NCBI RefSeq assembly: GCF_022808815.1 | Contig: NZ_JAKZLC010000006.1 | Location: forward strand, 62,001 to 126,000 | Reading direction: 5' to 3' | DNA length: 64,000 nucleotides | Origin: Geothrix paludis | GTDB lineage: Bacteria; Acidobacteriota; Holophagae; Holophagales; Holophagaceae | Shown here: piece after piece, positions 42,926-51,835 of the stretch | How the letters are laid out: each line of letters begins with the position of its first letter | Numbering within the stretch: position 1 is the stretch's first letter | Position numbers and translations under genes: made by a program | The notes under the pieces: model-generated | Told to the model about the DNA's origin: nothing | What the model saw: the letters and a program-made list of their open reading frames with translations, nothing else | Databases searched by the model: none

Positions 42926-44113
42926 ATGCATGCGATGAACACACCTTCTCCCCTGCTCCGAGTGCTGCTGGCTGGCCTTCTAGGTGCCACCATCGGTACG
43001 GCGGGGGGGCCCGGTCGACGACCCACGGGCCTGCCCGGCCATGGGTGCGTGCCCGCGCCGAGATCCACCCTGGTCGTAAATATCCGGGACGGCAGAATGG
43101 GGGCCCGGGGCGACGGTATCACCGACGATACCCAGGCCATCCAGCGGGCCGTGGACGTGGTGGCCGGCACGGGTGGGACCGTGCGCATCCCCAAGGGGAC
43201 CTACCTTGTCAATGCGCTCGTGTCGGTGCGCCTGAGAAGCGACACGACGCTGGCCCTGGCTCCTGGGGCCGTCCTGAAGGCCATCCCGAACGGTTCGGCG
43301 CATTCCGCCATCCTCCTGGTTTCCAGGGCGGAGCGGGTGACCATCACCGGCGGCACGCTCCTGGGTGAGCGGGCGGGCCACACTGGCCAGGGAGGTGAGT
43401 GGGGTCACGGGCTGTCCCTCGCGCAGGCCCGGCAGGTGGTGGTGGCGGGGGTCACCGCCAAGGAATGCTGGGGAGACGGATTTTATGTGTCCTCCAGCCA
43501 GGAGGTGACTTTCTGCGGTGTGATCGCGGACCACAACCGGCGCCAGGGGATGTCGATCACCAGCGGAAAGGGAATCGTGGTCCGGGACTCCACCTTCAAG
43601 AACACCGCGGGCACCCTTCCGGAGGACGGTCTGGATATCGAGCCCAACGCCGGCGATACGGTGGACAACGTCCTCATCACGGGTTGCACGTTCGTGGACA
43701 ACGCCGGATACGGCCTCGAGATCGGAGTGCCCCAATCCCACACGGGCCGTGCCTGGATCTCTCATGTCGTGGTGGATGGCAGTATCAGCACGGGCAACGG
43801 GGCGCACACGCTCAGTCCCTCACCAAGGGCCGGCATCGAGGTCTCCAATTGTGCCGGAGTGCGGATCACCAACAATCGGGTGGCGAAGAACGGTCTCGGC
43901 ATCCTCCTGAGGAACGGGGCGGACCGCTGCACCCTGACGGGGAACGCCATCACAGGCAATGCCGGAGATGGGATCCTCCAGTACCTCTGCAAGGGGAACA
44001 CCATCAGCGGAAACACCGTGACGGGCAACCTGGGCCGCGGGATCAACTCCTCCGATTCGTCCGTGGAGGGCGTCTCTCGCAACACCTTGTCGGGGAACGG
44101 ACAGGAGCGCTGA
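42926..44113 (+). CDS. Secreted right-handed beta-helix protein, paralogue of 13923-15131
   Basis: 395 residues. A signal peptide begins at the ATG 42926 (MHAMNTPSPLLRVLL then AGLLGATIGTAGG); GTG 42854 is a longer alternative. The N-terminal cap GARGDGITDDTQAIQRAVD and successive turns such as NNRVAKNGLGILLRNG and GNTISGNTVTGNLGRG define the pectate-lyase fold. Long identities with the first paralogue include ADHNRRQG, GTLPEDGLDIEPN and NVLITGC. It probably binds, cleaves or epimerises the exopolysaccharide in or outside the periplasm. Transcribed divergently from the aminotransferase. Confidence 0.75.
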   Translation: MHAMNTPSPLLRVLLAGLLGATIGTAGGPGRRPTGLPGHGCVPAPRSTLVVNIRDGRMGARGDGITDDTQAIQRAVDVVAGTGGTVRIPKGTYLVNALVSVRLRSDTTLALAPGAVLKAIPNGSAHSAILLVSRAERVTITGGTLLGERAGHTGQGGEWGHGLSLAQARQVVVAGVTAKECWGDGFYVSSSQEVTFCGVIADHNRRQGMSITSGKGIVVRDSTFKNTAGTLPEDGLDIEPNAGDTVDNVLITGCTFVDNAGYGLEIGVPQSHTGRAWISHVVVDGSISTGNGAHTLSPSPRAGIEVSNCAGVRITNNRVAKNGLGILLRNGADRCTLTGNAITGNAGDGILQYLCKGNTISGNTVTGNLGRGINSSDSSVEGVSRNTLSGNGQER

Positions 44114-44118
44114 CGGGA

Positions 44119-44135
44119 CCCAGGGCGAGCCTGGG
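44119..44135 (+). terminator. Hairpin after the second beta-helix gene
   Basis: CCCAGG, loop GCGAG, CCTGGG begins five bases after the stop at 44113. G-rich sequence follows, without a T-run. Confidence 0.4.
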
Positions 44136-44228
44136 GGGTACCGTTCCACCCGGTGCGATCGGTGGAAGGCCGCGGCACCGGCCTCCGCCGCGATCCGCAA
44201 CAATGGAACGTCTTTCCGTACGCAGCAA

Positions 44229-44274
44229 CTCCTTGGTCATCTGGCGGGACTGCTGCACCGCGATGACCAAGGAG
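44229..44274. terminator. 13-bp perfect inverted repeat between converging genes
   Basis: CTCCTTGGTCATC (44229-44241) and GATGACCAAGGAG (44262-44274) flank a 20-base loop, 17 bases from the stop of the pectate-lyase-like gene. It could end transcription from both sides or be a binding site. Confidence 0.5.
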
Positions 44275-44291
44275 GCTGGTTCCCGCCTTGC

Positions 44292-46244
44292 CTAGAAACT
44301 CAAGTCGTTGATGAGGGCCTGATCATAAGCATCGAGTCCACCCACGCGACATCCGGCATTGGCCTTCACGTAGTTGGCTCCATCCAGGGCGCTGGTCGCC
44401 GTGATCCGGGCCGCGGAGGGCACGGTGAATGGAGAGGACATGTTGTTGCCAATGCTGGATCCATCCTTTGAGAAGTTTCCACTGGAATAACACTGGGCCG
44501 GGGCGCCACTGCTCGTGTCAACGTGAACGGCGGCTGTGTTGCCGGGATTGACGGCGTTATACATATAGTTCCCAAGCACATTGGCCTTCGCGCCCCAGTA
44601 GATTTCAATGCCGTAGTTGGATGAGTATTTCCATCCGACGTTGTTGATGACTTCCGCGCAGATCCCAGGAGCGGCGGTTCCGTTGGCATCATCCCAACCA
44701 ATGGCTGGAATGCGATAGTAACCGTTCGAAATCAGGTTGTGGTAGAAGGTGATATTGTAATTCCCACCACCGATCAGACAGGGATAGTTGGGGCTCCCTG
44801 GCATCCCCGCTCCGATGATGCAGTTCTGGATCGTGAAGTCATGGTTCCCGTGCCAGATGTCGATCCCTTCATCCCCGTAGTTCGAGAAGGAGCAATGATC
44901 GATAACCACATTGTAATTGTCAGGCTGGAATTGGATGCCTTCACCATTACTTCCGGCAATACCGCATCGGTTCCGGATTCCCTTTACAATAATATTATTG
45001 CAGCTGGAGAATACCATTTGGTAACCAGTGAAGGTGATGCCCGGAGCGGGTGCCGTGGTTCCGTCGATGGTGACATTGGCGCAGGAGCTGAAGTTGATAG
45101 GGCTCGATACGGGAAGGGTCCCCGCCACGTCGAACACGATGGTCCGGTTTGAACCAGCAGCGGCGCGCAAGCTTCCGGCCCCCGAATCGTTGAGGTTGGT
45201 GACGTGGACCACCTGCTGCCCAGCGCCTCCGGTGGTGGCGTAGCCGAACCCCGGCCATCCCGTCTGGACACCATTCACAGCGTTCACCGTGAGGGTCGCT
45301 GCGCTGGAGGTCACGCTGCCCGAGGCATTGGTCACCACCACCGTGAACGCAGCGCCGCTGTCCGCGGTGCTGGTGGCCGGCGTGGTGTAGCTGGCGGAGG
45401 TGGCGCCGCTGATCACGGTCCCGTTCTTGCTCCACTGATAGTTCAAGGTGGCGGTGCCGGTGGCAACGACGGTAAAGGTGGCCGTTTGGCCCGCGTTCAC
45501 CGCAATGCTCAGGGGCTGAGTCGTGATGGCGGGGGCCACGGACGGCGCGAGGGTTCCCTGCACCGTGACGGTGGTGGACCCGTTGACGCTGACGCTGGCC
45601 GCATTGGTGGCCACAGCCTTGATTGTGTGGGTGCCGCCTGTGGCCGGGGCCGTGTAGAGCATGTGGGCCCCGTCACCGTTGGGAGTGAGGGCGCCAACCG
45701 TGGCATTGCCGTTGGAGACGTTATCCACGAACCAGGTGATGGTCTGGCTGTCGGTGCCGGACACCGCGGCGTAGTAGGCCTGCGTGGCGCCGGTGCTGAT
45801 GGTCGCGCCGGAGGGACTCAGCGTCACGGTGGCCGTGTTGGTGGGTTTGCGGACATGCACCTGGGTCTTGGCAGACTTGGTGGTATCCAGAACGCTGGTG
45901 GCGGCCAGCGTGTAGTTGCCTTCAACCGTGGGGGCCGTGTACGTGACGGCGTTTCCGGTGCCGGCGATCGTACCCACATCGCTATTGCCGTTCGGGATGT
46001 CATTCACCGTCCAGGTCACGGCCATGTTGGTGGCGCCCTTGACCTGGGCCGTGACGGGCACGGTGTCACTGGTATTGACATCGGCCGGGACACCGACCAA
46101 AGCGACGGTCACGGGATCCGCCGGGGTAGCCGTGCTCGCATTTCCTGCGCTGTTGCCGCCACTCCCAGAGCATGCGGCCGTCAGAATCAGCGTTCCGACA
46201 ATGGCCACTCCCTGAAGCGTGGTGAAAAAGTTTCTGACCTGCAT
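44292..46244 (-). CDS. Lipoprotein with Ig-like domains and pectate-lyase-type beta-helix
   Basis: 650 residues. LILTAAC at residues 19-25 is a lipobox. Two bacterial Ig-like repeats follow (TVALVGVPADVNTSDTVPVT and TVTLSPSGATISTGATQAYY), then a third Ig domain (about 240-325, NAGQTATFTVVATGTATLNY). From about 335 the chain is a PL1-like beta-helix (GFGYATTGGAGQQVVHVTNL, SLRAAAGSNRTIVFDVAG, NVVIDHCSFSNYGDEGIDIW). It probably cleaves or binds a uronic-acid polymer at the surface. A consensus sigma-54 promoter (46268-46283) precedes it, and GGAGG lies five bases before the ATG. Confidence 0.85.
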   Translation of the reverse strand: MQVRNFFTTLQGVAIVGTLILTAACSGSGGNSAGNASTATPADPVTVALVGVPADVNTSDTVPVTAQVKGATNMAVTWTVNDIPNGNSDVGTIAGTGNAVTYTAPTVEGNYTLAATSVLDTTKSAKTQVHVRKPTNTATVTLSPSGATISTGATQAYYAAVSGTDSQTITWFVDNVSNGNATVGALTPNGDGAHMLYTAPATGGTHTIKAVATNAASVSVNGSTTVTVQGTLAPSVAPAITTQPLSIAVNAGQTATFTVVATGTATLNYQWSKNGTVISGATSASYTTPATSTADSGAAFTVVVTNASGSVTSSAATLTVNAVNGVQTGWPGFGYATTGGAGQQVVHVTNLNDSGAGSLRAAAGSNRTIVFDVAGTLPVSSPINFSSCANVTIDGTTAPAPGITFTGYQMVFSSCNNIIVKGIRNRCGIAGSNGEGIQFQPDNYNVVIDHCSFSNYGDEGIDIWHGNHDFTIQNCIIGAGMPGSPNYPCLIGGGNYNITFYHNLISNGYYRIPAIGWDDANGTAAPGICAEVINNVGWKYSSNYGIEIYWGAKANVLGNYMYNAVNPGNTAAVHVDTSSGAPAQCYSSGNFSKDGSSIGNNMSSPFTVPSAARITATSALDGANYVKANAGCRVGGLDAYDQALINDLSF

Positions 46245-46267
46245 TAGAACCTCCGCAGCTAACCAAC

Positions 46268-46283
46268 AGCAACGGAGGTGCCA
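46268..46283 (-). promoter_or_regulatory. Sigma-54 (RpoN) promoter
   Basis: Minus strand TGGCACCTCCGTTGCT matches the -24/-12 consensus TGGCAC-N5-TTGCW at every defined position. Transcription should start near 46257, giving a 13-base leader that already contains the GGAGG ribosome site of the pectate-lyase-like lipoprotein gene (ATG at 46244). The adjacent gene upstream encodes an NtrC-family activator, its likely regulator. Confidence 0.85.
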
Positions 46284-46400
46284 CCGCGAACCAAGGGGAT
46301 CACAACTTGTTAAATCGCGTGTTGCGAGGACTAATCACAATGAAACAAAGCAGGGACCACCCCCCTGGAAAGGCTCACGTCTGAACTTCAGATCTGAATT

Positions 46401-47756
46401 CTAGAATCTGGACGGTTCGGGCCCGTAAGTCTTGAGTTTTTGGTAGAGGGTGCTCCGGGGGATATTGAGTCGCTTGGCAGCCCGGTCCACATGGCCGCCT
46501 TCTTCATTGAGGACCTGGATGATGTAGTGCTGCTCCAGCTCCTTCAGGGTCAGGTTGGTGGGCCCCACGGATCCCTTGCCGTCGGGGCTGGAGGCGAAGT
46601 CCAGGTCCTGCGCTTCGATCATGGGGGACTTGGCGCCCATCAAGGCCCTCTCCAGGACGTTGCGCAGCTCGCGGATGTTCCCGGGCCAGGAATGATGCTT
46701 GAGTTTCATGAGGGCGCCCTGGGAGAGATGCATCTGCTCCCGCCCGCAATCGTGGGTCAGCCGGTTCAGGAGGACCTGGCCGAAGGCGGGGATGTCCTCG
46801 GCCCGCTCGCGCAATGGAGGTACAAGGATCTGGATGGCACTGATGCGGTAGAAGAGGTCCGACCGGAAGAGCTGCTCCTGGACAAGCCGCTCCAGCGGCT
46901 GGTGGGTGGCCGCGATCAGGCGGAAATCCACCTTCCGGTCCTGGAGTCCACCCAATCGTCGGAAGCGCTTTTCTTCCAGCGCTTTAAGGACTTTGGGTTG
47001 AATCTGTGCATCCATGTCCCCGATTTCATCCAGGAAGACGGTGCCGCGGTGGGCGGCTTCGAGCAGGCCGACCTTGACCCCGATCGCTCCCGTGAAAGCC
47101 CCCTTCTCGTACCCAAACAGCTCTGATTCCAGGAAATCCTTGCTGAGCCCTCCACAATTGAGCTCGAGCATCGGCTCTGAAGCCCTGGAACTGTTCCGGT
47201 GGATCCATCGGGCCAGCTCGCTCTTCCCCGTGCCTGTCTCGCCCAGGATGAGAATGGGGCTCTCGGTCGCAGCCGCGAGATGGGACTGCTCCTCCAGCTT
47301 ATGGATGGCAAGGCTCTCCCCGATGAAGGGATCCACCGCGCGCTGGGGTTGATCCGCCGAGTCGCGAGCCAGCTGCTTCCTGCGGTTCTTCTGGTTTTCA
47401 AGCGCCCGCTCGATCACCACGAGAAGGGCGGGAAGATCCAGGGGCTTCACCAGGAATTGCTCGGCCCCAAGCTGGATGGCTCGAACGGCGAGTTCGATGC
47501 TTGCGTACCCGGTGAGGAGGATGATGGGAACTCCGGCATCGATGGCCTTGAGCTTCGGAAGCAGCTCGATGGCGTTCCCATCCGGCAGGGAGTAATCCAG
47601 CGTGACGGCATCATAGACATCCGCGCGGTACCTGATCTCCGCTTCAGCGCAGGTCTCCGCATCATCCACGGTGAAACCGCGGAGCTCCAGGTAATCCCGG
47701 ATCGCAAAGACAATGACTTCGTCATCGTCCACGACCAGAATCTTCGCCTTCGCCAT
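46401..47756 (-). CDS. NtrC-family sigma-54-dependent response regulator
   Basis: 451 residues. Receiver domain 1-120 with VVDDDE and phospho-acceptor Asp54 (VTLDYSLPDG) and Lys104; AAA+ domain about 143-370 with Walker A GETGTGKS (172-179), the sigma-54 contact loop GAFTGA (219-224), Walker B FLDEIGD and arginine finger region; C-terminal Fis-like helix-turn-helix (HVDRAAKRLNIPRSTLYQKL). It should activate sigma-54 promoters after phosphorylation by the kinase encoded seven bases upstream. The lipoprotein gene next to it has such a promoter. Confidence 0.93.
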   Translation of the reverse strand: MAKAKILVVDDDEVIVFAIRDYLELRGFTVDDAETCAEAEIRYRADVYDAVTLDYSLPDGNAIELLPKLKAIDAGVPIILLTGYASIELAVRAIQLGAEQFLVKPLDLPALLVVIERALENQKNRRKQLARDSADQPQRAVDPFIGESLAIHKLEEQSHLAAATESPILILGETGTGKSELARWIHRNSSRASEPMLELNCGGLSKDFLESELFGYEKGAFTGAIGVKVGLLEAAHRGTVFLDEIGDMDAQIQPKVLKALEEKRFRRLGGLQDRKVDFRLIAATHQPLERLVQEQLFRSDLFYRISAIQILVPPLRERAEDIPAFGQVLLNRLTHDCGREQMHLSQGALMKLKHHSWPGNIRELRNVLERALMGAKSPMIEAQDLDFASSPDGKGSVGPTNLTLKELEQHYIIQVLNEEGGHVDRAAKRLNIPRSTLYQKLKTYGPEPSRF

Positions 47757-47763
47757 GGAACCC

Positions 47764-48924
47764 TCAAGGTTGACTGGCTGCTCGCAAAGGATAGGACAAT
47801 TCCGAGGGCAGCATGAAGCTGATCCTCATCCTTCCCTCGGCTCCAGGACCTGCCGTCAGGGTTCCTCCATGGGCCTCGAAAACCCGCCGGGCTCCTGGCA
47901 GTGTGAGCCGGCCTATGCCGGAAACGCGGAAATAGAAAGGTTCGAACAGACGGGCCGTATCGATGTTTTTCATCTTCGTATCAGAAAAATCCAGATGCCC
48001 GGAGATCACGGTCCTGCGTCCAGGATGGCTGCTTGTGACGTCGAGTACCACGTGGCCGCCTGGTTCCTCCTGCTGCAGGACCAGGCCAATCATGCGGGTG
48101 AAGGCCGACTGCAGACCCTGCTTGTCGGCATTGACCGCTGGCAAGGAGCCTTCGATGTGGAGCTGAAGATCAAGGCCGTTTTTCGCCGCCAGGGGAAGAT
48201 TGTGCTCGATGGCTTCCCGCAGCAAGGGCTCGAGCGCGAGCATGGTCCAGGAAAGCCCCTGCGGGTAGCCGTACTCTCTCAACTCCACGATGAAGGCGCT
48301 CATCCGGTCCAGGCTTCTCCGGATGTTGGCTCCGTACTTATTCATCCCGCCCACGTCCGCGAACCTTGCCTCGAAGGCGTCTAGGCTCGCCGAGATCCCG
48401 AATATGAAGCTTCCGAGTTCATGGACGAGCCCCGGCACAAAAGACGCCGCCGAAGGTGAGCGAGGCGTGGCGCGCGACTCGGATTTCTGGCGATCCATGC
48501 TCACGATGATCTGGACATGTTCAGCCAGCAATCTCAGCCCCACCTGTTGGGCCTCGGAAAGAACAAGCGGTTCCGCCGACAGCACGCACAGGCTGCCGAC
48601 GACCAGGCGCCGATCATCGACCAGAGGCAGGGCCTCGACAACCAGAAGCCCGTGCTTCTCCAGCAGGCGGGCCCTCGATTCGGGGTCGGGTCCTTGGGAT
48701 GAGGCCGGCTCAAGATCCGCGAGCTGTTCGCTCGTGAGGCCGCTGCCATCACGGTACCAGGCGCCGCCTTCGTCCTGCATGACCAAGGCCACCTGCGCGC
48801 CCGTGAGTGCCGCCGCAATGAGCACCGAATCCCGCAGCAGGTTCTCAGAATGGGACTCCGTGAAACCATGCCGAGGCGGGATATTGGGCCGGAATTGGAT
48901 CGGAAATGGACCGTCGGAATTCAC
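47764..48924 (-). CDS. GAF-domain sensor histidine kinase, divergent
   Basis: 386 residues from the GTG at 48924, chosen because GGGAGG lies five bases before it. A GAF domain spans about 26-146. The dimerisation helix carries the phospho-acceptor His168 (LVHELGSFIFG). The ATP-binding domain is worn: the Asn box is weak, but GIGRLTLPGARRVFEAHGG keeps the G2-type region. No membrane segment is seen, so it senses a cytosolic signal. It forms a two-gene unit with the NtrC-family regulator (seven-base gap). Confidence 0.8.
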   Translation of the reverse strand: MNSDGPFPIQFRPNIPPRHGFTESHSENLLRDSVLIAAALTGAQVALVMQDEGGAWYRDGSGLTSEQLADLEPASSQGPDPESRARLLEKHGLLVVEALPLVDDRRLVVGSLCVLSAEPLVLSEAQQVGLRLLAEHVQIIVSMDRQKSESRATPRSPSAASFVPGLVHELGSFIFGISASLDAFEARFADVGGMNKYGANIRRSLDRMSAFIVELREYGYPQGLSWTMLALEPLLREAIEHNLPLAAKNGLDLQLHIEGSLPAVNADKQGLQSAFTRMIGLVLQQEEPGGHVVLDVTSSHPGRRTVISGHLDFSDTKMKNIDTARLFEPFYFRVSGIGRLTLPGARRVFEAHGGTLTAGPGAEGRMRISFMLPSELSYPLRAASQP

Positions 48925-48992
48925 ACGGCCTCCCTTCGGGATCGCTTCGAGGGACAGATTGGCACCCCTTGATAACGTATGGAATGGCCTGA

Positions 48993-49409
48993 TTGATTCA
49001 ATGGGTGGATCAAGGGCCGTCGGCAAAGGAGACCCTCAGCGCCATCCGGGTGCCCGTGATGAACTTCCGTTCCGGCATCACGCCCAAGTACCGCGGGCAG
49101 GGAGGAGGATACTGGGCCCTCGTCAACGGCGATCCCGACCACGCGGGCGTGACGGTCCACCTCGTGGACGCGGGCGTCGACACGGGCGATGTGATCTATC
49201 AGGCACGGTTCACCCCCAGCCGCCGGGACAACTTCGCCACCTATTTCTACCTGCAGGCGGCCACCTTCCCCCCCATCGCCGTGAAGGCCGTGGAGGATGC
49301 ACTGCGCGGGGACCTCAAGCCCTTCCGACCCAGCCTGCCCTCCGAGCTGCGAGATCACCCCACCCTCTGGGCCTACCTGGCGCGGGGCCTCCAGGATGGA
49401 GTCTGGTAG
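48993..49409 (+). pseudogene. Truncated formyltransferase
   Basis: About 130 residues match the middle and end of formyl-transferase-fold sugar or methionyl-tRNA formyltransferases: NFRSGITPKYRGQGGGYWAL and VTVHLVDAGVDTGDVIYQAR. The N-terminal half (folate-binding part) is absent; homology begins near 49020 with no proper start codon. In addition, the catalytic His of the N-x-H motif is Arg (NFRSG). Most likely this is a decayed sugar N-formyltransferase of the polysaccharide locus. Confidence 0.7.
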
Positions 49410-49422
49410 GGATCCCAGAGGG

Positions 49423-51435
49423 TCAGTTGAACAGGGGGACTTCCTCGAGCACGGGCGGGGAGGGGCCCGAGGCGGCCTCGGCATAGCGCCCGAGGCCCTG
49501 CGAGGAAGGCTGGTAGCTAGGCACGAGCTGCTTGAAGCAGCGGAGCATCTCCCGCTGGCGCTGGCCCTCGGGCAGGTGGATGGCATCCCGGAGCTTCTGC
49601 AGGGAGACATCCAGGAGCCAGGGATCGGGAGGGGGCTGCATGGCCTCGAAGACCTTGGCCTGGGGGTCCCCATCCCCCTGCTCGCCATCCGTGAAGAGCT
49701 CCTCGAAGAGCTTCTCCCCGGGCCGCATGCCGGTGAACTGGATGTCGATGTCGATGCCCGGGTTCAGGCCGGAGAGGCGGGCCATGTCCATGGCCATGTC
49801 CACGATCCGCACGGGCTCGCCCATGTTGAGGACGAAGACCTTCCCCGTCTCCCCGAGGACGCCCGCCTGGAGGACCAGCTGGCTGGCTTCGGGGATGGTC
49901 ATGAAGTACCGCGTCATGTCCGGATGGGTGACCGTGAGGGGGCCGCCGGTCCGGATCTGGTCGCGGAAGAGGGGGATCACGCTGCCCCGGCTGCCGAGGA
50001 CGTTCCCGAAGCGGACGCTCACGAATCGGCGGTCCGCCGGGGCCTCGTCCGCGGCCTGCATGACCAGGGATTCCGCGATCCGCTTGGACACCCCCAGCAC
50101 GTTCGTGGGGTTCACCGCCTTGTCCGTGGAGATGTTGACGAAGATCCGGACGTCCCCCGCGAGGGCCGCCCTCAGGACGTTGAGCGTGCCGAAGATGTTG
50201 TTCTCGATGGCCTCTTCCGGGTTCCGCTCGAGGAAGGGGACATGCTTGTGGGCCGCCGCGTGGAAGACGATGGCCGGGTTGCAGGACTCGAAGGCCCGCT
50301 GGAGCCGGAGGGGGTTCCGGATGTCGCACAGCTCCACCGCGAGGTTCATGCCGGGGAACTGCTTGCGCAGCTCGCGCTCGACCTCCCACAGGCTGTTCTC
50401 CCCCCGTCCCAGCAGCACCAGCCGTCCGGGCCGGAAGGGGGCCACCTGCCGGGCCAGCTCGCTGCCGATGGAGCCGCCCGCGCCCGTGATGAGGACCACG
50501 GAACCCTCCACCTCCTGGCTGATGGCGCTGAGGTCCAGGGTCACGGGCTCCCGCCGGAGCAGGTCCTCGATGGCGATGTCCCGCAGCTCGGGCTTCCAGG
50601 GGCGGTCCCCGATGAGGTTCGAGATGCCGGGGACGGTCTTCACCCGCACGCCCTGGATCTGGAGTACCTCGCTCAGCTGCTTCAGCTTGGCGCCGGGCAC
50701 GCGCGGCATGGCCAGGATCACCTGGGTGGCCTGGCGCTCCTTGATGAAGACCGGCAGGAGGTGGCTGTGCCCGAGGACAGGAATGCCGTGGATCCGGACC
50801 CCCTGCTTTTCGAGGGCGTCGTCCACGAACCCGACCACCTCGCATTGGAGCTGGGGGTTCGCGCGAAGCTCCTGGCAGAGCAGGGCGCCCGCCCGGCCCG
50901 CCCCGACGATGAGGGTCCGGTGGACGGCCTGGTCGCGATTCCCGGCGGGATCCAACCGGCCCCGCGTGGCGAACTTGCGCTGTGACAGGCGGTGGTAGCC
51001 GGCCACGAAGACGAGCCGGAGGGCGAGCCACATGGGACAGGTGATGAGCCCCGCCACCAGGAGCAGGTTGTGCGAATCGAGGTCGAGGCCCAGGCGATCC
51101 TTGAAGGCGGAGGCCAGGACGAGGATGGACACCATGACGATGGTGCCGAAGATGAAGGATTCGGCCTCCTCGATCCCCAGCAGACGGAAGTGCTGGCTGG
51201 TGTACCGGAAGGCGAGGTTCACGGCCATGGCGAAGACCACCCATGAGGCGGCGCCGTACAGGGTCGGCAGATCCTGGTGGACCAGGCTGGTGGCCACGAC
51301 CCAGGCGAGCGCCGCCACCCCGGTGTCCAGGACCAGCTTGCAGGCCTGGCGGATGGCTGGTCGCTTCAGGAGGCCAAGAGGCCCAGGCGCCTCGTTGGCC
51401 TCATTGTCAGGGGACTGCGGAGTGTTTTCATGCAT
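49423..51435 (-). CDS. UDP-GlcNAc 4,6-dehydratase of the WbpM/PglF/CapD type
   Basis: 670 residues. Four membrane helices in 30-160, then a CoA-binding-like Rossmann domain (LIVGAGRAGALLCQEL), then the SDR catalytic domain from about 310: VVLITGAGGSIGSELARQV, FHAAAHKHVPFLERNPEEAI, NISTDKAVNPTNVLGVSKR, RFGNVLGSRGSVIPLF. These membrane enzymes make the 4-keto-6-deoxy sugar that starts bacillosamine, QuiNAc or FucNAc synthesis. The product is the expected substrate of the DegT aminotransferase at 41625-42782. Confidence 0.93.
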   Translation of the reverse strand: MHENTPQSPDNEANEAPGPLGLLKRPAIRQACKLVLDTGVAALAWVVATSLVHQDLPTLYGAASWVVFAMAVNLAFRYTSQHFRLLGIEEAESFIFGTIVMVSILVLASAFKDRLGLDLDSHNLLLVAGLITCPMWLALRLVFVAGYHRLSQRKFATRGRLDPAGNRDQAVHRTLIVGAGRAGALLCQELRANPQLQCEVVGFVDDALEKQGVRIHGIPVLGHSHLLPVFIKERQATQVILAMPRVPGAKLKQLSEVLQIQGVRVKTVPGISNLIGDRPWKPELRDIAIEDLLRREPVTLDLSAISQEVEGSVVLITGAGGSIGSELARQVAPFRPGRLVLLGRGENSLWEVERELRKQFPGMNLAVELCDIRNPLRLQRAFESCNPAIVFHAAAHKHVPFLERNPEEAIENNIFGTLNVLRAALAGDVRIFVNISTDKAVNPTNVLGVSKRIAESLVMQAADEAPADRRFVSVRFGNVLGSRGSVIPLFRDQIRTGGPLTVTHPDMTRYFMTIPEASQLVLQAGVLGETGKVFVLNMGEPVRIVDMAMDMARLSGLNPGIDIDIQFTGMRPGEKLFEELFTDGEQGDGDPQAKVFEAMQPPPDPWLLDVSLQKLRDAIHLPEGQRQREMLRCFKQLVPSYQPSSQGLGRYAEAASGPSPPVLEEVPLFN

Positions 51436-51460
51436 GATGCACTCATAATGAAGGAATTTA

Positions 51461-51488
51461 ACAATAATGCCTCTTGAGCTGTAAGCAA
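51461..51488 (-). promoter_or_regulatory. Candidate promoter of the dehydratase gene
   Basis: Minus strand TTGCTT (51488-51483), 16 bases, TATTGT (51466-51461), in a strongly AT-rich 80-bp stretch directly upstream of the ATG at 51435. Confidence 0.45.
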
Positions 51489-51639
51489 TAGGTTAAAAAA
51501 AATGTTTATGGCCTCTCCTCCAAGCCGGGGCTCCGAGCGGGGGCGGCCAGCGGGGTGGATCCGGGTCAGGCGGGCCTGAGGCCTGGGTTCAGATGGTCCA
51601 GTCGGGGCCGGGTTCCATCAGGCGCCCCACCCAGGCCTT

Positions 51640-51790
51640 CGACCCACCCGGTCGGACTCGAACCGCATCCCGCTGCGCGGTCTGCCGGTCCCGCTCCCGG
51701 CCCTCCCCCGGAGGGCCTTCGCGGTCCCACTCGACGCTGGACCCCGGCCACGCGCGCGTGGCCGGGGTGGGTTCGAGTCCCGCAGGGACT
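51640..51790. repeat. tRNA T-arm fragments and stacked palindromes downstream of tRNA-His
   Basis: GTGGGTTCGAGTCCC (51767-51781, plus strand) is a 15-base inverted exact copy of the T arm of the tRNA-His. Another T-arm-like piece, CGGTTCGAGTCCGACCG, lies on the minus strand around 51649-51665. Between them a 26-bp perfect palindrome with arms CCCCGGCCACGCG fills 51742-51767, and AGTCCC-GCA-GGGACT follows at 51776-51790. No gene is visible in 51541-51791. Confidence 0.65.
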
Positions 51791-51791
51791 T

Positions 51792-51835
51792 CCCCAATTG
51801 CAAAGGCCCCGCGAGCGGGGCCTTTGCAATTGGGG
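51792..51835 (-). terminator. 44-bp perfect palindrome overlapping the tRNA-His 3' end
   Basis: Arms of 21 bp (CCCCAATTGCAAAGG then CCCCGC) with a two-base loop (GA on the plus strand). The last five bases, 51831-51835, are the discriminator and CCA end of the tRNA-His. It can form a very stable hairpin in the primary transcript and is probably its terminator or a processing signal, although no T-run follows. Confidence 0.75.

Noticed and set aside
49297-50998. Two long plus-strand frames opposite the WbpM-like gene
   Set aside because: Shadow frames; the minus strand has a full-length dehydratase with all motifs.
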